DNA from: Gentiana macrophylla | Taxonomy: Eukaryota; Streptophyta; Magnoliopsida; Gentianales; Gentianaceae | NCBI GenBank assembly: GCA_026214975.1 | Contig: CM047808.1 | Span: 66,118,583-66,182,582, forward strand | DNA length: 64,000 bases | Reading direction: 5' to 3' | Part shown: positions 1-10,049 of the stretch, piece after piece | Layout: each line of letters begins with the position of its first letter | Position numbering within the stretch: position 1 is the first letter of the stretch | Notes under the pieces: generated by a model | Told to the model about the DNA's origin: nothing | The model's input: the letters and a program-made list of their open reading frames with translations, nothing else | The model's database searches: none | Made by a program: the position numbers and the translations under genes

Positions 1-1695
1 AATTTTTCTGCCATTGTTGAAGGCCAAATCGGTCAATTGGGTGTAGTTGCACCTTCTAGACAACAAATTATAGTAGATGTAATTCCTGCTCACCCATTGA
101 GCCTAGTTTGGTAACTCCCATGATCATACAAGAAAAACAACCTAGAGTTATTGAACCAACATCAGTCACATCAACAGGGATTCAAGATACTGTTGAAGAG
201 GTGGTTCAGTTTGCTGGAAATCAGACAACAACTAAAAAAAGGTCGGAACTTTTGGTTCAATCTACTGAGGATCAGACAGTGATTGGACAAAGGTTGGAAC
301 TATTTTTGGGATTTGAGGAATACCCTATTAACAACATGGATCCTGTTGAGGAAGTTACTCCTGCTGATAACATAGAAGAAGCTGCTGATGCACAATCAGA
401 ACATAAATTTCTTGACTATGGTGATAGTGAAGAAGAGTCTCATATAAATACTGAAGAAGACCCTATTAATGATGATGATCTTAGACTGGATGAGGGAAGT
501 CCGGAACCCTATGAATGGGACAGGAATCGAGCTACAGTTATAAGAAAGCCAAGACCAGAAGATGACATAGAGAATCCTGCAGAGAATATGGTTTGGTATT
601 GCTTGCTACAATACCAGTCATATTTTCAGAAATTAAGAGTCATTAGAGAAGACATCAATTAGCTAAGGAGTCGACTAAGGACCAATGAATACATATTTGA
701 AAAATTTACAATTTGGTGGAAAATAGTGAAGAACCACTGAGAAGGTTGCATCAAGTGTTACTGGTTTATAGTTTAAATACAATGATATGCATCATGAAAT
801 CACTCAAACGAAGTTGGACTCTGCAAAAATGGATAAGATGCTTTCTGTGGATTTATCCAACTGACACATAATGGTTGATAATTTGACTGAGAAGTCTTCA
901 GCTGCAACAATTGATCCTATGTTTATAGAACGGATGAATCTGCTGGAACAGACACTACAAGGCCAGATTACTTCAGTGGACTTTAGAACAGAGATTATGG
1001 AAGGCCAACTGAACAATCTTGTACCAACTCAATAAGTTGTTTTGAGCCTCTTCAACCGTTTTATTGATGATGTCAATAAGGGGGAAAAGGAAAAACAATG
1101 AAGCATAAGAAGCATCAGGGATGTACAAAGAAGATTTGAAGCTGAGTTTAATGCATACAGAACCCCTGCACCTGGAAGAGTTGAGTTAACTGATAATATG
1201 CTGAAAGAGTTTAAAAATACTTATAATTCAAGAAGAAAACCTTAAAATTAAATGACTTTCTTTGAGGATTTAAACTCTTTCCTAAGACTGAAACTATGGT
1301 AAGTGAGGATTAGATCTTTGAGATCAACTTCAAGTTGAGGTTCAAGAGGTGAAAGAAGAGGCAACATTGACAAAGATTAAGGGGACTATTAGCATAAGAC
1401 TCTCTAGATGAATTCAAACTGATGTACATGAGAGGAACATTCAACTGGCAAGGTATCCAAATGACCATTACTGAAGCTTGCATATGGTGGAAGATGTTAC
1501 ACACATGGATTGATTTCTGTAGAATTGAAAATCATTGGATGGTGGATATGCATAGAGAAATCATGGAGTATCAACAAGAAAGAGATCAAGAAAGGAAGTA
1601 GATCAACAGACTCTGTTTACATATTTTATCTTTTAATGAATCTAGTTGTAATAATGTTTGAGAAAGTTTTGAACCTTAATGAAATATATGAAGTT
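1..1695 (+). pseudogene. 3' part of a Sirevirus-like env-like ORF, decayed
   Basis: This is the distal part of the extra ORF that follows pol in a Sirevirus-like copia element. From about 920 on it aligns by eye with the better preserved copy at 60480-61330. Shared landmarks are the stretch encoding a leucine-rich segment (about 930-1015), the text around 'gatgatgtcaataaggggg' near 1064-1083, a Trp-Trp-Lys motif near 1485, and the end 'gtagatcaaca' near 1600. Stops at 661-663, after 862 and elsewhere break the frame. No LTR of this copy follows, because an antisense LTR begins at about 1696. The window edge cuts the 5' part. The protein's function is unknown. I see no signal peptide or membrane segment here, so 'env-like' describes position only. 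Confidence 0.6.
108..662 (+). CDS. Acidic 184-aa open segment of the env-like ORF
   Basis: This is the longest open stretch of the decayed env-like region. It encodes a low-complexity acidic protein segment: Asp/Glu runs around residues 85-130 (for example GDSEEES and EEDPINDDD), then a short basic stretch (VIRKPRPEDD) and a TAG stop at 660-662. The composition resembles the acidic Glu/Thr/Val-rich stretch at 45356-45555 in the S1 element, which lies in the equivalent place before the coiled-coil half. The first Met may not be a true start, since the frame probably continued from upstream of the window. I recognise no enzymatic motif. Confidence 0.4.
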   Translation: MVTPMIIQEKQPRVIEPTSVTSTGIQDTVEEVVQFAGNQTTTKKRSELLVQSTEDQTVIGQRLELFLGFEEYPINNMDPVEEVTPADNIEEAADAQSEHKFLDYGDSEEESHINTEEDPINDDDLRLDEGSPEPYEWDRNRATVIRKPRPEDDIENPAENMVWYCLLQYQSYFQKLRVIREDIN

Positions 1696-2338
1696 TGTTT
1701 TGTCAAGTTTCTCTGGACAATTTCTTTGTTTGATAATCAAAGGAGTTTGATTAGTCAAAAGAAGGGTGTGAAGAGCACCACGATCATACCTCTTGAATCT
1801 CAAAATCCAAGTAGAAGAACCGCAAACAAAAGAGGGTGTGAAGAGCACCACGATCTTCCGCACGTGTGATCCAAGCAACTCCCGGTGGAAGGAAATCCTC
1901 GTCTCGAATCCCTCCCGATATGCTACTCAGGAAACCTCCAAGATTTTCCCTCTCACCCTCTTGGCCGAAATTTATCTATCCTCTCTCTACGAGATGATAG
2001 TCGAATTTTTTGTGTGTGTTTAGGCTTGGGAGAACTCTCTTTATATAGGAGAGTAATCCAATAAATAAAAGATAATCCCAAAATATTCTAGAACAAATCT
2101 AGAATAATCTTTATCTTTATTTCTTAACATAAAATATTTATCTAATAAATATGTTGTGCACATGTCTTATTAATCCATAAGAAAACTAATTGCCGAAAAT
2201 TTCATCCTTCCTCCTAGGGTTGGATTTCGGCCATGACACACACACATTGGGCCAAGATTATGAAAAATGTCTTTTTCATATATTTAATTATTTAGCCCAA
2301 CTAATTTAATAGTCCACTAAACAATTAATTCGTATATC
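1696..2338 (-). repeat. Antisense copia-type LTR, 3' portion (U3 end/R/U5), split by gypsy-1
   Basis: Read on the minus strand, this is the second half of an LTR that begins at 17504. The two parts join cleanly when gypsy-1 and one ATATC copy are removed, giving about 1755 bp. The minus strand carries a TATA box (TATATAAAG, near 2040) followed by a leader, and the end reads ...ACAAAACA at about 1696. No PBS follows that end; the flank is the env-like ORF of another element. It is therefore a solo or truncated LTR. The left edge is set from a TG...CA match and could be off by a few tens of bases. Confidence 0.55.
1763..1855. repeat. Pair of 23-bp direct repeats in the LTR
   Basis: The 23-bp word beginning AGGGTGTGAAGAGCACC occurs at 1763-1785 and again, identically, at 1833-1855, a 70-bp period. 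On the minus strand it lies in the transcribed U5 part of the LTR, downstream of the TATA box. The sequence between the copies is not repeated. Confidence 0.8.
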
Positions 2339-3906
2339 TGTTCACGGATTTTTGCAATGAAAAACAAACAAGTAATAAAAAATAATCCGGTTTACCCCAA
2401 GTGTAGGGATCGTAGTATAGAGGTTGATACCGGGTCGATCTTACGGGAAATCGGGGTTGCTTAATCTAGTTTTTATTATCTAACCTAACTATGTCACGAT
2501 TACTACTAAAAAGATACGAAAATAAAACAGTGAAGAACTAAAATGAAAAACTAAACTAACAATAAGACTAATCGACGTAAGATCGAGATCTAAAGCCAGG
2601 AAAATATGAATTACGAACAAAATTATCTAAACTAAATCTATTCTAAATCTATTATGAAATAAAGATTGTAAATTTACTAAGCAATTTAAGTTCAAGTGAT
2701 TTAATCAATAATTTACGATCGAACAAGCTAGTGATCCACCTATCCTACAACAATCAATTTCTATCTCGATTATCTCGTGATTTCTAACCAAGTTGTGATT
2801 CACCTAGCCAAGGTATGAACTCCTAATTTCTTAGACAAGTTCGCCTATTAATCTTCTATCTTTCGATCCTAAAGATTAACGCTTTCTAACCCAAGGTGTG
2901 AAATTTATAAGTTTCTAACCTAGAAATCTAACCTAATAACTCTCCTTATTTAGATCAAAGATCTATTCTTTATCATGGCGATCTAGGGTTTAACATGATT
3001 CTCATCAATATAAACAATCAACATGCAAAGATCTTTCGATATAAATTGCGTAAATAACATGATAAACATGATAAAGAGACAACTTGAATTAAATACTCAC
3101 AAGACAATCGAGAAACGAAACGGAATTGCTGATCGGATGGCTTCACAACGCTGTTTAATAGAGGTCTAGACTCTTAACATCACCTTTGAGCTCGAATTAC
3201 TTGAATGAAAGTACATCAAAGTGTTTGATCTAAACTAGAGATTTAAGAGCATAAACTTTGAGTAAAAACTAATAAAAATCGCAGCTAGGCCGCCCTAGGG
3301 TTTAGGGTTCGAATAAGGATGTTATTATGTGGAGAAAATGCAGCCTTTTATAGATTTACTGAGGCGGTTCAAAGAAGGCGGTTTAAGGGCGCCCGTCAAA
3401 GAATCAAACGACCGTCCAACCTTCAATGCAAACTTGAATCGGGCTAAGTCATGGTCGACGTCCGTCCTTCTTCAATTTGGATGCTCGTTCAAAGAATTTA
3501 AACAAAACTCGATATGAATTTGCCAACCTGGGCGCCCGTCCGAATAACCAGACGCCCATCCAAAGGGCGGAGAATTGAACGCACGTTCACTTGATCAAAA
3601 GTCGATTTTCCTTCCTTTATCTCTTTTTTTCATCAAATAAATCCGACATTTATCTTCTTTCAATCATCTTTTGAGCCGCAATTTGCATCTACAAGACATT
3701 AAAAACATCGCAAAGTGTAATAATATTCAAATAAACACAAAATCATCAATAAAACACATAAATTAACCAATTTTGCGAATAAACAGTTTAAAAACTCATT
3801 TGCTCAATAAATCAATTAAACACTTAATTTCTATGCGAATTATACGAATATGGAGAGAATTGTTACAAAATATAATGATATAAATCATATAAAATCACCC
3901 TTAAGA
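2339..3906 (-). repeat. Gypsy-1 3' LTR
   Basis: 1568 bp, nearly identical by eye to the 5' LTR at 14818-16387, which suggests a fairly recent insertion. On the minus strand it begins at 3906 and ends at 2339 (...CCGTGAACA). The inner end reads TCTTAAGG where the other copy has TGTTAAGG, so the terminal TG is mutated. A TATA box (minus strand) lies at 3346-3352, preceded on that strand by a cluster of GACGGGCGTCC-like motifs at about 3385-3590. Confidence 0.9.
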
Positions 3907-5449
3907 ACTGCCCCACAATTAGCTTTTGCTCGTCCCGAGCAAAACAAGACAAGATAAAGGCTCGAGAAAAGATAGACATCTCAGCAAGTACAAGGCATAT
4001 TCAATAAATTAGCGGCTCACCCCGGTGTGTGTGCATAGCCATAACAAACTTCCACTAAGTCCAAACTTGAAAATTTCAAAGCAAACTAGCTAATACCCCC
4101 TTCAAACTAGAGATAACTGATACTTATAAGATGTACCCTACAAAACGTGACATATCCCGAAAAAGATGATAGAATACATCTAGGGCCTTTCTAATATACT
4201 CAGAGGATAATCCCTACAACATATCTGTCAGTTTATACTGGGGATAAGGTATACGATAACTAAGTCTTCCATTCATTTCATACTAGATTCCTCATATAAG
4301 TTGATTTAATTAACTTCACATTTAAACGCACATCAGAATGACCTCCTGCCCTGTCATAGTAGAATAGGATATTCGTGATATACCCTACCTTACTCAAATC
4401 ATAAGGCAGCTTCTTCTGACTGTCGTGAGCTTCTGGTCATCACAGTGGTATAGGACATTCGTGATACGCCCTAACTCACTCCAATCATCGACCAGCTTTC
4501 AACACACCCAATTATTTCATTTACTTAAAACAAATTTTTCAACAACATTAGTTACATTTTACTTATCACATTCAAACCTAAGATATTCACAGTATATCAT
4601 ATTTTGGATCTAAACACAAACTATCATAATCTTCACGATACATACGTTAGCACTAAGCACATGACTTATAAGATAACAAAAATCACTAATCAAAAGGGGT
4701 ATAGCTTTATATTATAGCTCATCATTCACTATGGCTCGTGAAAAATATATATCGGGTGAAACAACTAACTTACTGAACATACAGTATATAGCATCAATGA
4801 CTATAAAAAAAACAAACAAAGATTACGCATTGCTGACTCGGGACAGAACAAAATTTTTGAAAAAGTTAGCTCATTTTGCATAGAAACATAACGAAGTAAG
4901 CAAATGATCGATACTCATAACCATTCCCCTCCCCCACACTTAAACCACAACATGTCCTCAGGTTGTATAGAATTTAAAAAGAAATGAAGTACTTAGCTGA
5001 TTGCGCAGATATTCGAGCCGTTGGTCAGGCTGGTGCATGAAAAGGCCAACGCTCTGGAAGGCGTATAGAACTCGTTCCAACATGACTCAAATTTTACCTC
5101 GACAAAACGTCTAGAAAGATATCTGCACTACTTGACAACCACAGAAGAAATTTCGGGGAAAACGGGGGAATATTATCGCAAAAATGAAAAAGAATGATAA
5201 GGATAAAGATAAAAAAGAATAATCATTCAGCACAATAAAAATCGAAAATAATAGCAATGTCTATCATCGAAATACAAGACAAAGTATGAAATAGCCTTAT
5301 GGTGTACATGATCCATCGAAAATGAGAAGCATACGGAAACCGATAGTAAACACAAAAGAGAAATATAATGAATCAGCAATAAATCAATAATAGTAGCAAG
5401 ATACAACCAAATCGAAGATGAAAATACAAAATACAGAATCAGAAATCAG
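3907..5449 (-). other. Gypsy-1 3' noncoding region with polypurine tracts
   Basis: I see no coding sequence between the extra ORF and the 3' LTR. The segment next to the LTR (3907-3925) reads on the minus strand as a purine-rich TTGTGGGGCAGT, the likely plus-strand primer site. A second, longer tract with the AAGTGTGGGGGAGG pattern typical of Athila elements lies at about 4928-4962 (minus strand), next to a GAGGACATG-like sequence. Gypsy-2 has the equivalent pair at about 56220-56262 and 57242-57255. Confidence 0.65.
4337..4503 (-). repeat. Conserved pair of direct repeats in the gypsy 3' noncoding region
   Basis: Two copies of an approximately 40-bp word sit about 85 bp apart. Read on the minus strand they contain TTGGAGTGAG...GGGCGTATCACGAATGTCCTAT and TTTGAGTAAG...GGGTATATCACGAATATCCTAT, each followed by CACTGTGATG or CTACTATGA. 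The same pair, in the same arrangement, occurs on the plus strand of gypsy-2 at 56714-56855. Retention in two diverged elements suggests a functional noncoding RNA or DNA element. Confidence 0.7.
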
Positions 5450-6911
5450 TCAGGGCTGCCTCGGGGGTGTGGAATCATCAACCGGAGGTACATCACCCGC
5501 AGAAGTAGTAGAAGAAGGTCCAGGCTGTGACGTAGGAGCCCCTGCTGCCGTGTCAGTCTGCTCCTCATCCGAAGATGACTCAGTATGAAGAACATCTGCA
5601 ATGGCCTGCTCGATCTCGTCGGAGAAGACATAATCCATAGTACTCGGATTGAAGATTCTGTCGTCCCTCGGAGGGCGATTCTCACTCATACACCCCAAAA
5701 TAGACAAGATATTGTTTTGTGAAGTCCTAATATCCTCCATCCAATCCCGTACACTGTTAGCCATGCTCAACCTCATCCGGACTGAGGGAGATAAAGTAGG
5801 AAGGGGAGAAACTGGAGGCAGTGCTCAGACTGTCCCGAAGATCGTACTTTCTCCCACTGCAAGTATCTAGGATTCTTCGGCTTGTGATCATTTTTGTATT
5901 CCGGCACTCCAGCATCTATGCATAAACTGTGGATCAAATGCGGACATATCAAACATCTTGCATATACTTTATGATTTGTGGTTATCTCATCGAAAACGGC
6001 TTGTCCGACATCCACATTCAGCTTAAAATTCAGAGCATACAACATCCCGAGGTCACCAATGTGAAAATGAGTCAGGTTGTTCTTAGGTAACAACCTGTTC
6101 TGAATAAAACGACATTGGACCTTCCAATCCTCCGTCCAACTCGTCGTGACCAATTCCTTTCTATCGCCGCCCGGTCTAAGTGTCCACGGCACCTCCGGGC
6201 ACACTAACAATCTTAAATCCTCCAATGGATCCTCTCCCGCATCCTGCTTAGCTTTTATCGCCTCCTTATAGTCCAACCCCTCAAAAGGTGCCAAGTTGTA
6301 TTTCTCGTTTATAACCTTAGGCGTAAACGGCACATTTACTCCCCTAACCGTCATTACTCCGGTTTCTAGATTCGTCTCCGAACAATTGGTGTAAAACTCA
6401 CGAACCAATGTGGCATTAACCGGAGTCGTCGGGGTTCTCATCAATCCCCCCACTTCCTATCCTTTAATAACCTCACAAACAAAGGATCAACTTGAGTCTC
6501 TAAAACAGCCCTCTCAATTAACATTGTTCGTGCTATATAATGCTTATTGTACACATCAAGAGCCTTAGGGTTTATGAATGGACGAGCTAATGGCATAGGA
6601 ACTGGGGGTCTAACGTTCTGTCTAGGTGGTCCAACCCCTTCACTTGCTTCCTCATGTCTAGGCCTAGATGCCGCACTACTCCGTTCACCCCTAGGAAGTC
6701 TCACTAAAGGCACATCATCAGTATCTGAACCAGATTCAGACTCATCACGCAGTGGTGCTCTAGATTGAGCTTGTGTAGACCTAGGAAGATGTTCTCTTAT
6801 AAGCACACCCCGGTTAGGATCAACTAAGGCAGGATCTACCACCTTTGGCCTCTTACTTGGTTCATTTGCAACTCCCTTACCATGCCTCTTTTGTACCTCT
6901 TTATGCACCAT
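5450..6911 (-). pseudogene. Gypsy-1 extra (env-like) ORF with plant-transposon-protein-type domain
   Basis: A third ORF downstream of integrase, in three open pieces: 6911-6441, 6453-5773 and 5776-5450. The N-terminal piece begins MVHKEVQKRHGKG, is basic then Ser/Asp-rich, and ends in the pattern ALDVYNKHYIARTMLIERA...FVRLLKDRKW. The second continues LMRTPTTPVNATLVREFY...VRGVNVPFTPKVINEKYNL. This order matches the 'putative plant transposon protein' domain found in Athila ORFs. A one-base deletion in the C-run at 6446-6451 separates pieces one and two, and a second shift lies near 5775. The C-terminal piece is Ser/Thr/Pro-rich and acidic. Function unknown; I see no clear membrane segment. Gypsy-2 lacks it. 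Confidence 0.75.
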
Positions 6912-7438
6912 GATTAACTCAGGCTAAACCAACAACCATCCCAAACCACAATTCAAACAAACTACCCGTATATCGTCCAAACGGGATTTCAAAACCAATT
7001 CAACACCAAACCAACACCAAAACCACAATGCAACCCATCCATGATCCATCAACATCACCCCAATCAACAACAAGGCAAGAAACAAAAACAAAACAAGAGA
7101 AAAAAAACAAATAAGGTAAGATTCATATAAAAGAGTCGACTCGAAGATCGAACTAAAAAAAAAATTAAATAACTCTTGAAAAGTTGATAAAAACTTACTA
7201 AATAGGATGATGGGATGATGTTAAAGAGGATTAGAAGTCCAAACAATGCCAAGTAGAACACAAATGTTGTTTGTTGGAGGATTTGGAGTGAAAAATCGAA
7301 AAGAGGGGATTAGAGCTGTTGATAGAGCCTTGAATTGCTCAATTTGGTTTAGAAATAAGGATTTTAGTGCAAAAAGGGTGGAGAAGTCTGGTTTGAAATT
7401 TGAAAATTCAGGATTCGAATGAAGCTCAGGGTTGGAGG
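6912..7438 (-). promoter_or_regulatory. Leader of the gypsy-1 extra ORF, possible intron
   Basis: This 527-bp stretch lies between a TATAAATA (minus strand, 7439-7446) and the extra ORF start at 6911. It has no ORF of its own that I trust. On the minus strand it contains a perfect donor-like GTAAGT at 7198-7193, a T-rich tract, and a TTTAG at about 6928-6924 just before the ATG, which could be the acceptor. A spliced leader is an inference from these motifs only. Confidence 0.35.
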
Positions 7439-7670
7439 TATTTATAGGAACAGGGTTGAACGGGCGTCCAGACAACCGGACGAGCGTTCACTGGGGATGG
7501 TATGAACTGGACGGGCGTCCAGAATAAACAAACGCTCGTCCAAGTTTGAAAAACGAATATAGAGTTGGAGGGAGTTAGGCGGACGGGCGTCCACTGAGAA
7601 TGGACGAACGTTCGCATAGAAAAACAAACCAGACGGGCGTCCATCACTATGGACGGATGTCCAATGCAGA
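7439..7670 (-). promoter_or_regulatory. Putative internal promoter: TATAAATA with a GACGGGCGTCC motif array
   Basis: On the minus strand TATAAATA occupies 7446-7439. Directly upstream, at about 7457-7660, lie roughly nine GACGGGCGTCC-like words, including exact GACGGGCGTCC at about 7511, 7583 and 7633 and variants such as GACGAGCGTTC, spaced about 20-50 bp apart. The same arrangement, motif cluster then TATA box, is found in the LTRs of both gypsy elements. The extra ORF begins 528 bp downstream. This suggests an internal promoter for that ORF; no transcript evidence is available here. Confidence 0.5.
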
Positions 7671-8638
7671 AAATAAGCAACACTATATAATTTCCAGTGA
7701 ATTCAAATTCCAAATTGCACTTTCTCATTAAAACTAAATAAAACTTCAATAATACAAAAGAAAACTAGAACAAAACATAAAACACTAGAAATTAGTGGGT
7801 TGCCTCCCACCGAGCGCTTTTGTTTAACGTCGTTTGCTCGACGAAACGGCCTAACGACGCTAGTCATCGTAAATCTCCGCCCAATCCACAATCCGGATCA
7901 GACGGGCGGAGCATGTCAATAGCGAGGAGGAAAATCATACTCGTCTGTAAAGCCCGGTCCTCGCCAAAGAACATCCACTCGAAATGCTCACTTGCGGACT
8001 AGCGCCTGATCGGTCAACATCGAATCATTGAGGATTGTATACGATTGTCCTAAAGTCTCCTGTAGGTCCTCCGAACTAAAATCTCCACCTCCCGAAGATC
8101 GGGTACAATGAGAACATATGTAACGGTCCCGATGCGGTACTAATATCAAAGTCTACGTTGAAAATGATAGTCCCTCCGGGTCCGTCACCTAGAGTGATAA
8201 GTGGGATCCTACTAATGAAAGGAAAATCTTGTGGTAGAACTCCGTAATCCATATCTAAGAACACAGCTAAACTTAACAGATTCAAACAAAATCTTAATTA
8301 GACTTAAGATAAAAACTAAATCAAAGGAAAAAAAACATAAAAGAGAGTACTAATATAATAAAGGATATCTAGGATGTCCCCTAGTGGCGCTTTTGGTTAA
8401 TGTCGTTAGCTCGACACTTTTTTAGCTCCTGGATCAGGCCAGTTAAATTTTCTACCAGCCACTACCTCGTGTAGGCTTTGATCAGTAGTGTGGCTATAGA
8501 AACAGCATCTAACACATGGGGTTAATTCTTTAATTGCCCTCCACACATGTTTAATCCTCCCCACGGTTGATTTCTTCTTCTTCTGACGACGTTTCAACTA
8601 TTGCTCATTTTCAAACTCTTCCATGTCCCAACTACCTG
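7671..8638 (-). other. Gypsy-1 noncoding spacer after integrase
   Basis: No credible gene. On the minus strand the region after the integrase stop holds two related blocks with the pattern CGACGTTAAACAAAAGCGCTCGGTGGGAGGCAACCC (about 7797-7845) and TGTCGAGCTAACGACATTAACC (about 8370-8420). The GGGAGGCAACC sequence after pol also occurs as CTGGGAGGCAGCC at 55877-55890 in gypsy-2, so this noncoding feature is shared by the two elements. Confidence 0.5.
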
Positions 8639-10042
8639 CTAGAACTTCTTGTAAGGACCACTACCGTCATCCTCAGAAAACAAATCGGGCGAAAACTCCT
8701 CAAATTTATTGACTTCTGAAGTACCACACCCGAGGATATCGAGGAATCGAACAATCAAAGGCTTTTCCTTGGCTTGACCAATGTAATGCTTGCACCTTTG
8801 ACCATTCACTCGGAACGGCTGGTCACCATAACCTCGTAGTTCTAAAACACCTCCAGGAATGATTTGGAGAATTTCAAAGGGACCGGACCATCGTGTCCTC
8901 AGCTTACCAGGGAACATATGTAACCTTGAATTGTACAATAAAACTTGTTCCCCAACTTGGAATTCACACTTCTTGATTTTGGCATCGTGAAGGAGTTTCG
9001 TCTTTTTCTTACTTATCCTGGCACTTTCGTAGGCCTGAAGTCTAAATTCGTCTAACTCATGCAATTGCTGCAGTCGGTGTTTTCCACAAGATTGGATATC
9101 GAAGTTCAAAAACTTCGTGGCCCAATACGATCTATGCTCTAACTCAACTGGGAAGTGGCATGGTTTACCATAAACCATTTGATAGGGTGATGTACCCATG
9201 GGGGTCTTATAGGCAGTTCGATATGCCCACAGTACATCATCCAACTTTAGACTCCAGTCTTTTCTATGACTCATAATGCTTTTTTCCAGGATCTTCTTCA
9301 GACTTTGGTTGCTTCTTTCAACCTAACCACTAGTCATAGGATGATATGGTGTGCCAGTTTTATGCCGGACACCATATTTCTCAAGCACTTTCTCCAAGGG
9401 TCGGTTGCAAAAGTGTGTCCCTTCATCACTAATCAAGGCGCGTGGACACCCGAATCTCACGAAGATGTTTTTCTTTAGAAACTTCATGGCTGTCTTATGA
9501 TCATTGTGAGACGTGGCTTGAGCCTCCACTCATTTCGATACGTAATCCACGCAGACTAAGATGTATTTATTTCCACAAGATGATGGGAATGGTCCCATAA
9601 AATCGATGCCCCATACATCAAAGACTTCACATTCAAGAATGTGTTTCAATGGCATGTCGAAATGCCGTGTTAAAGTTCCGGTTCTTTGACACCTATCACA
9701 AGCTTTACAGAAAGCTTATGTATCCTTAAAGATTGTGGGCCAATAGAAGCCGGATTGAAAGATTTTAGCAACGGTTTTCCAAGGACCAAAGTGACCACCG
9801 GTAGGTCCACTGTGGCATTGCTCAATAATATCACGTTGCTCGGTTTTTGGAACACATCTTCTCAGCAAACCATCTTTGCAAATCTTGAAGAGGTGAGGTT
9901 CATCCCAAACGAATGTTTTCAAATCAGAGAAGCATTTCTTCTTCTTCTGATAGGACAATTCTAGATCAAGATATTTGGAATGAAGGTAGTTTACGATGGA
10001 AGAATACCATGGAACATCTGGAGCACAACCGTCGATAAGCAT
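8639..10042 (-). pseudogene. Gypsy-1 integrase (pol C-terminal part)
   Basis: Integrase inserts the element's cDNA into the genome. The HHCC zinc domain is visible in the piece from 10042 (ending [13 protein letters not shown]...FYWPTIFKD), with the CKACDRC pair just beyond in another frame. The catalytic core follows in the order DFMGPF (about 9590), [10 protein letters not shown] (about 9430) and VERSNQSLK (about 9300). The C-terminal piece at 9274-8639 has the chromatin-targeting end typical of Athila pol ([19 protein letters not shown]). A C-to-T type stop sits just before the catalytic Glu, near 9325, and other frame breaks occur near 9530 and 9716. The three acidic residues are retained, but the gene is inactive. 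Confidence 0.85.
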
Positions 10043-10049
10043 GACATTC

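Noticed and set aside
4337..4503. CRISPR-like spaced repeats in noncoding gypsy sequence and in the GACGGGCGTCC arrays
   Set aside because: The copies are few, diverged and irregularly spaced, in a plant retrotransposon setting with no cas genes.
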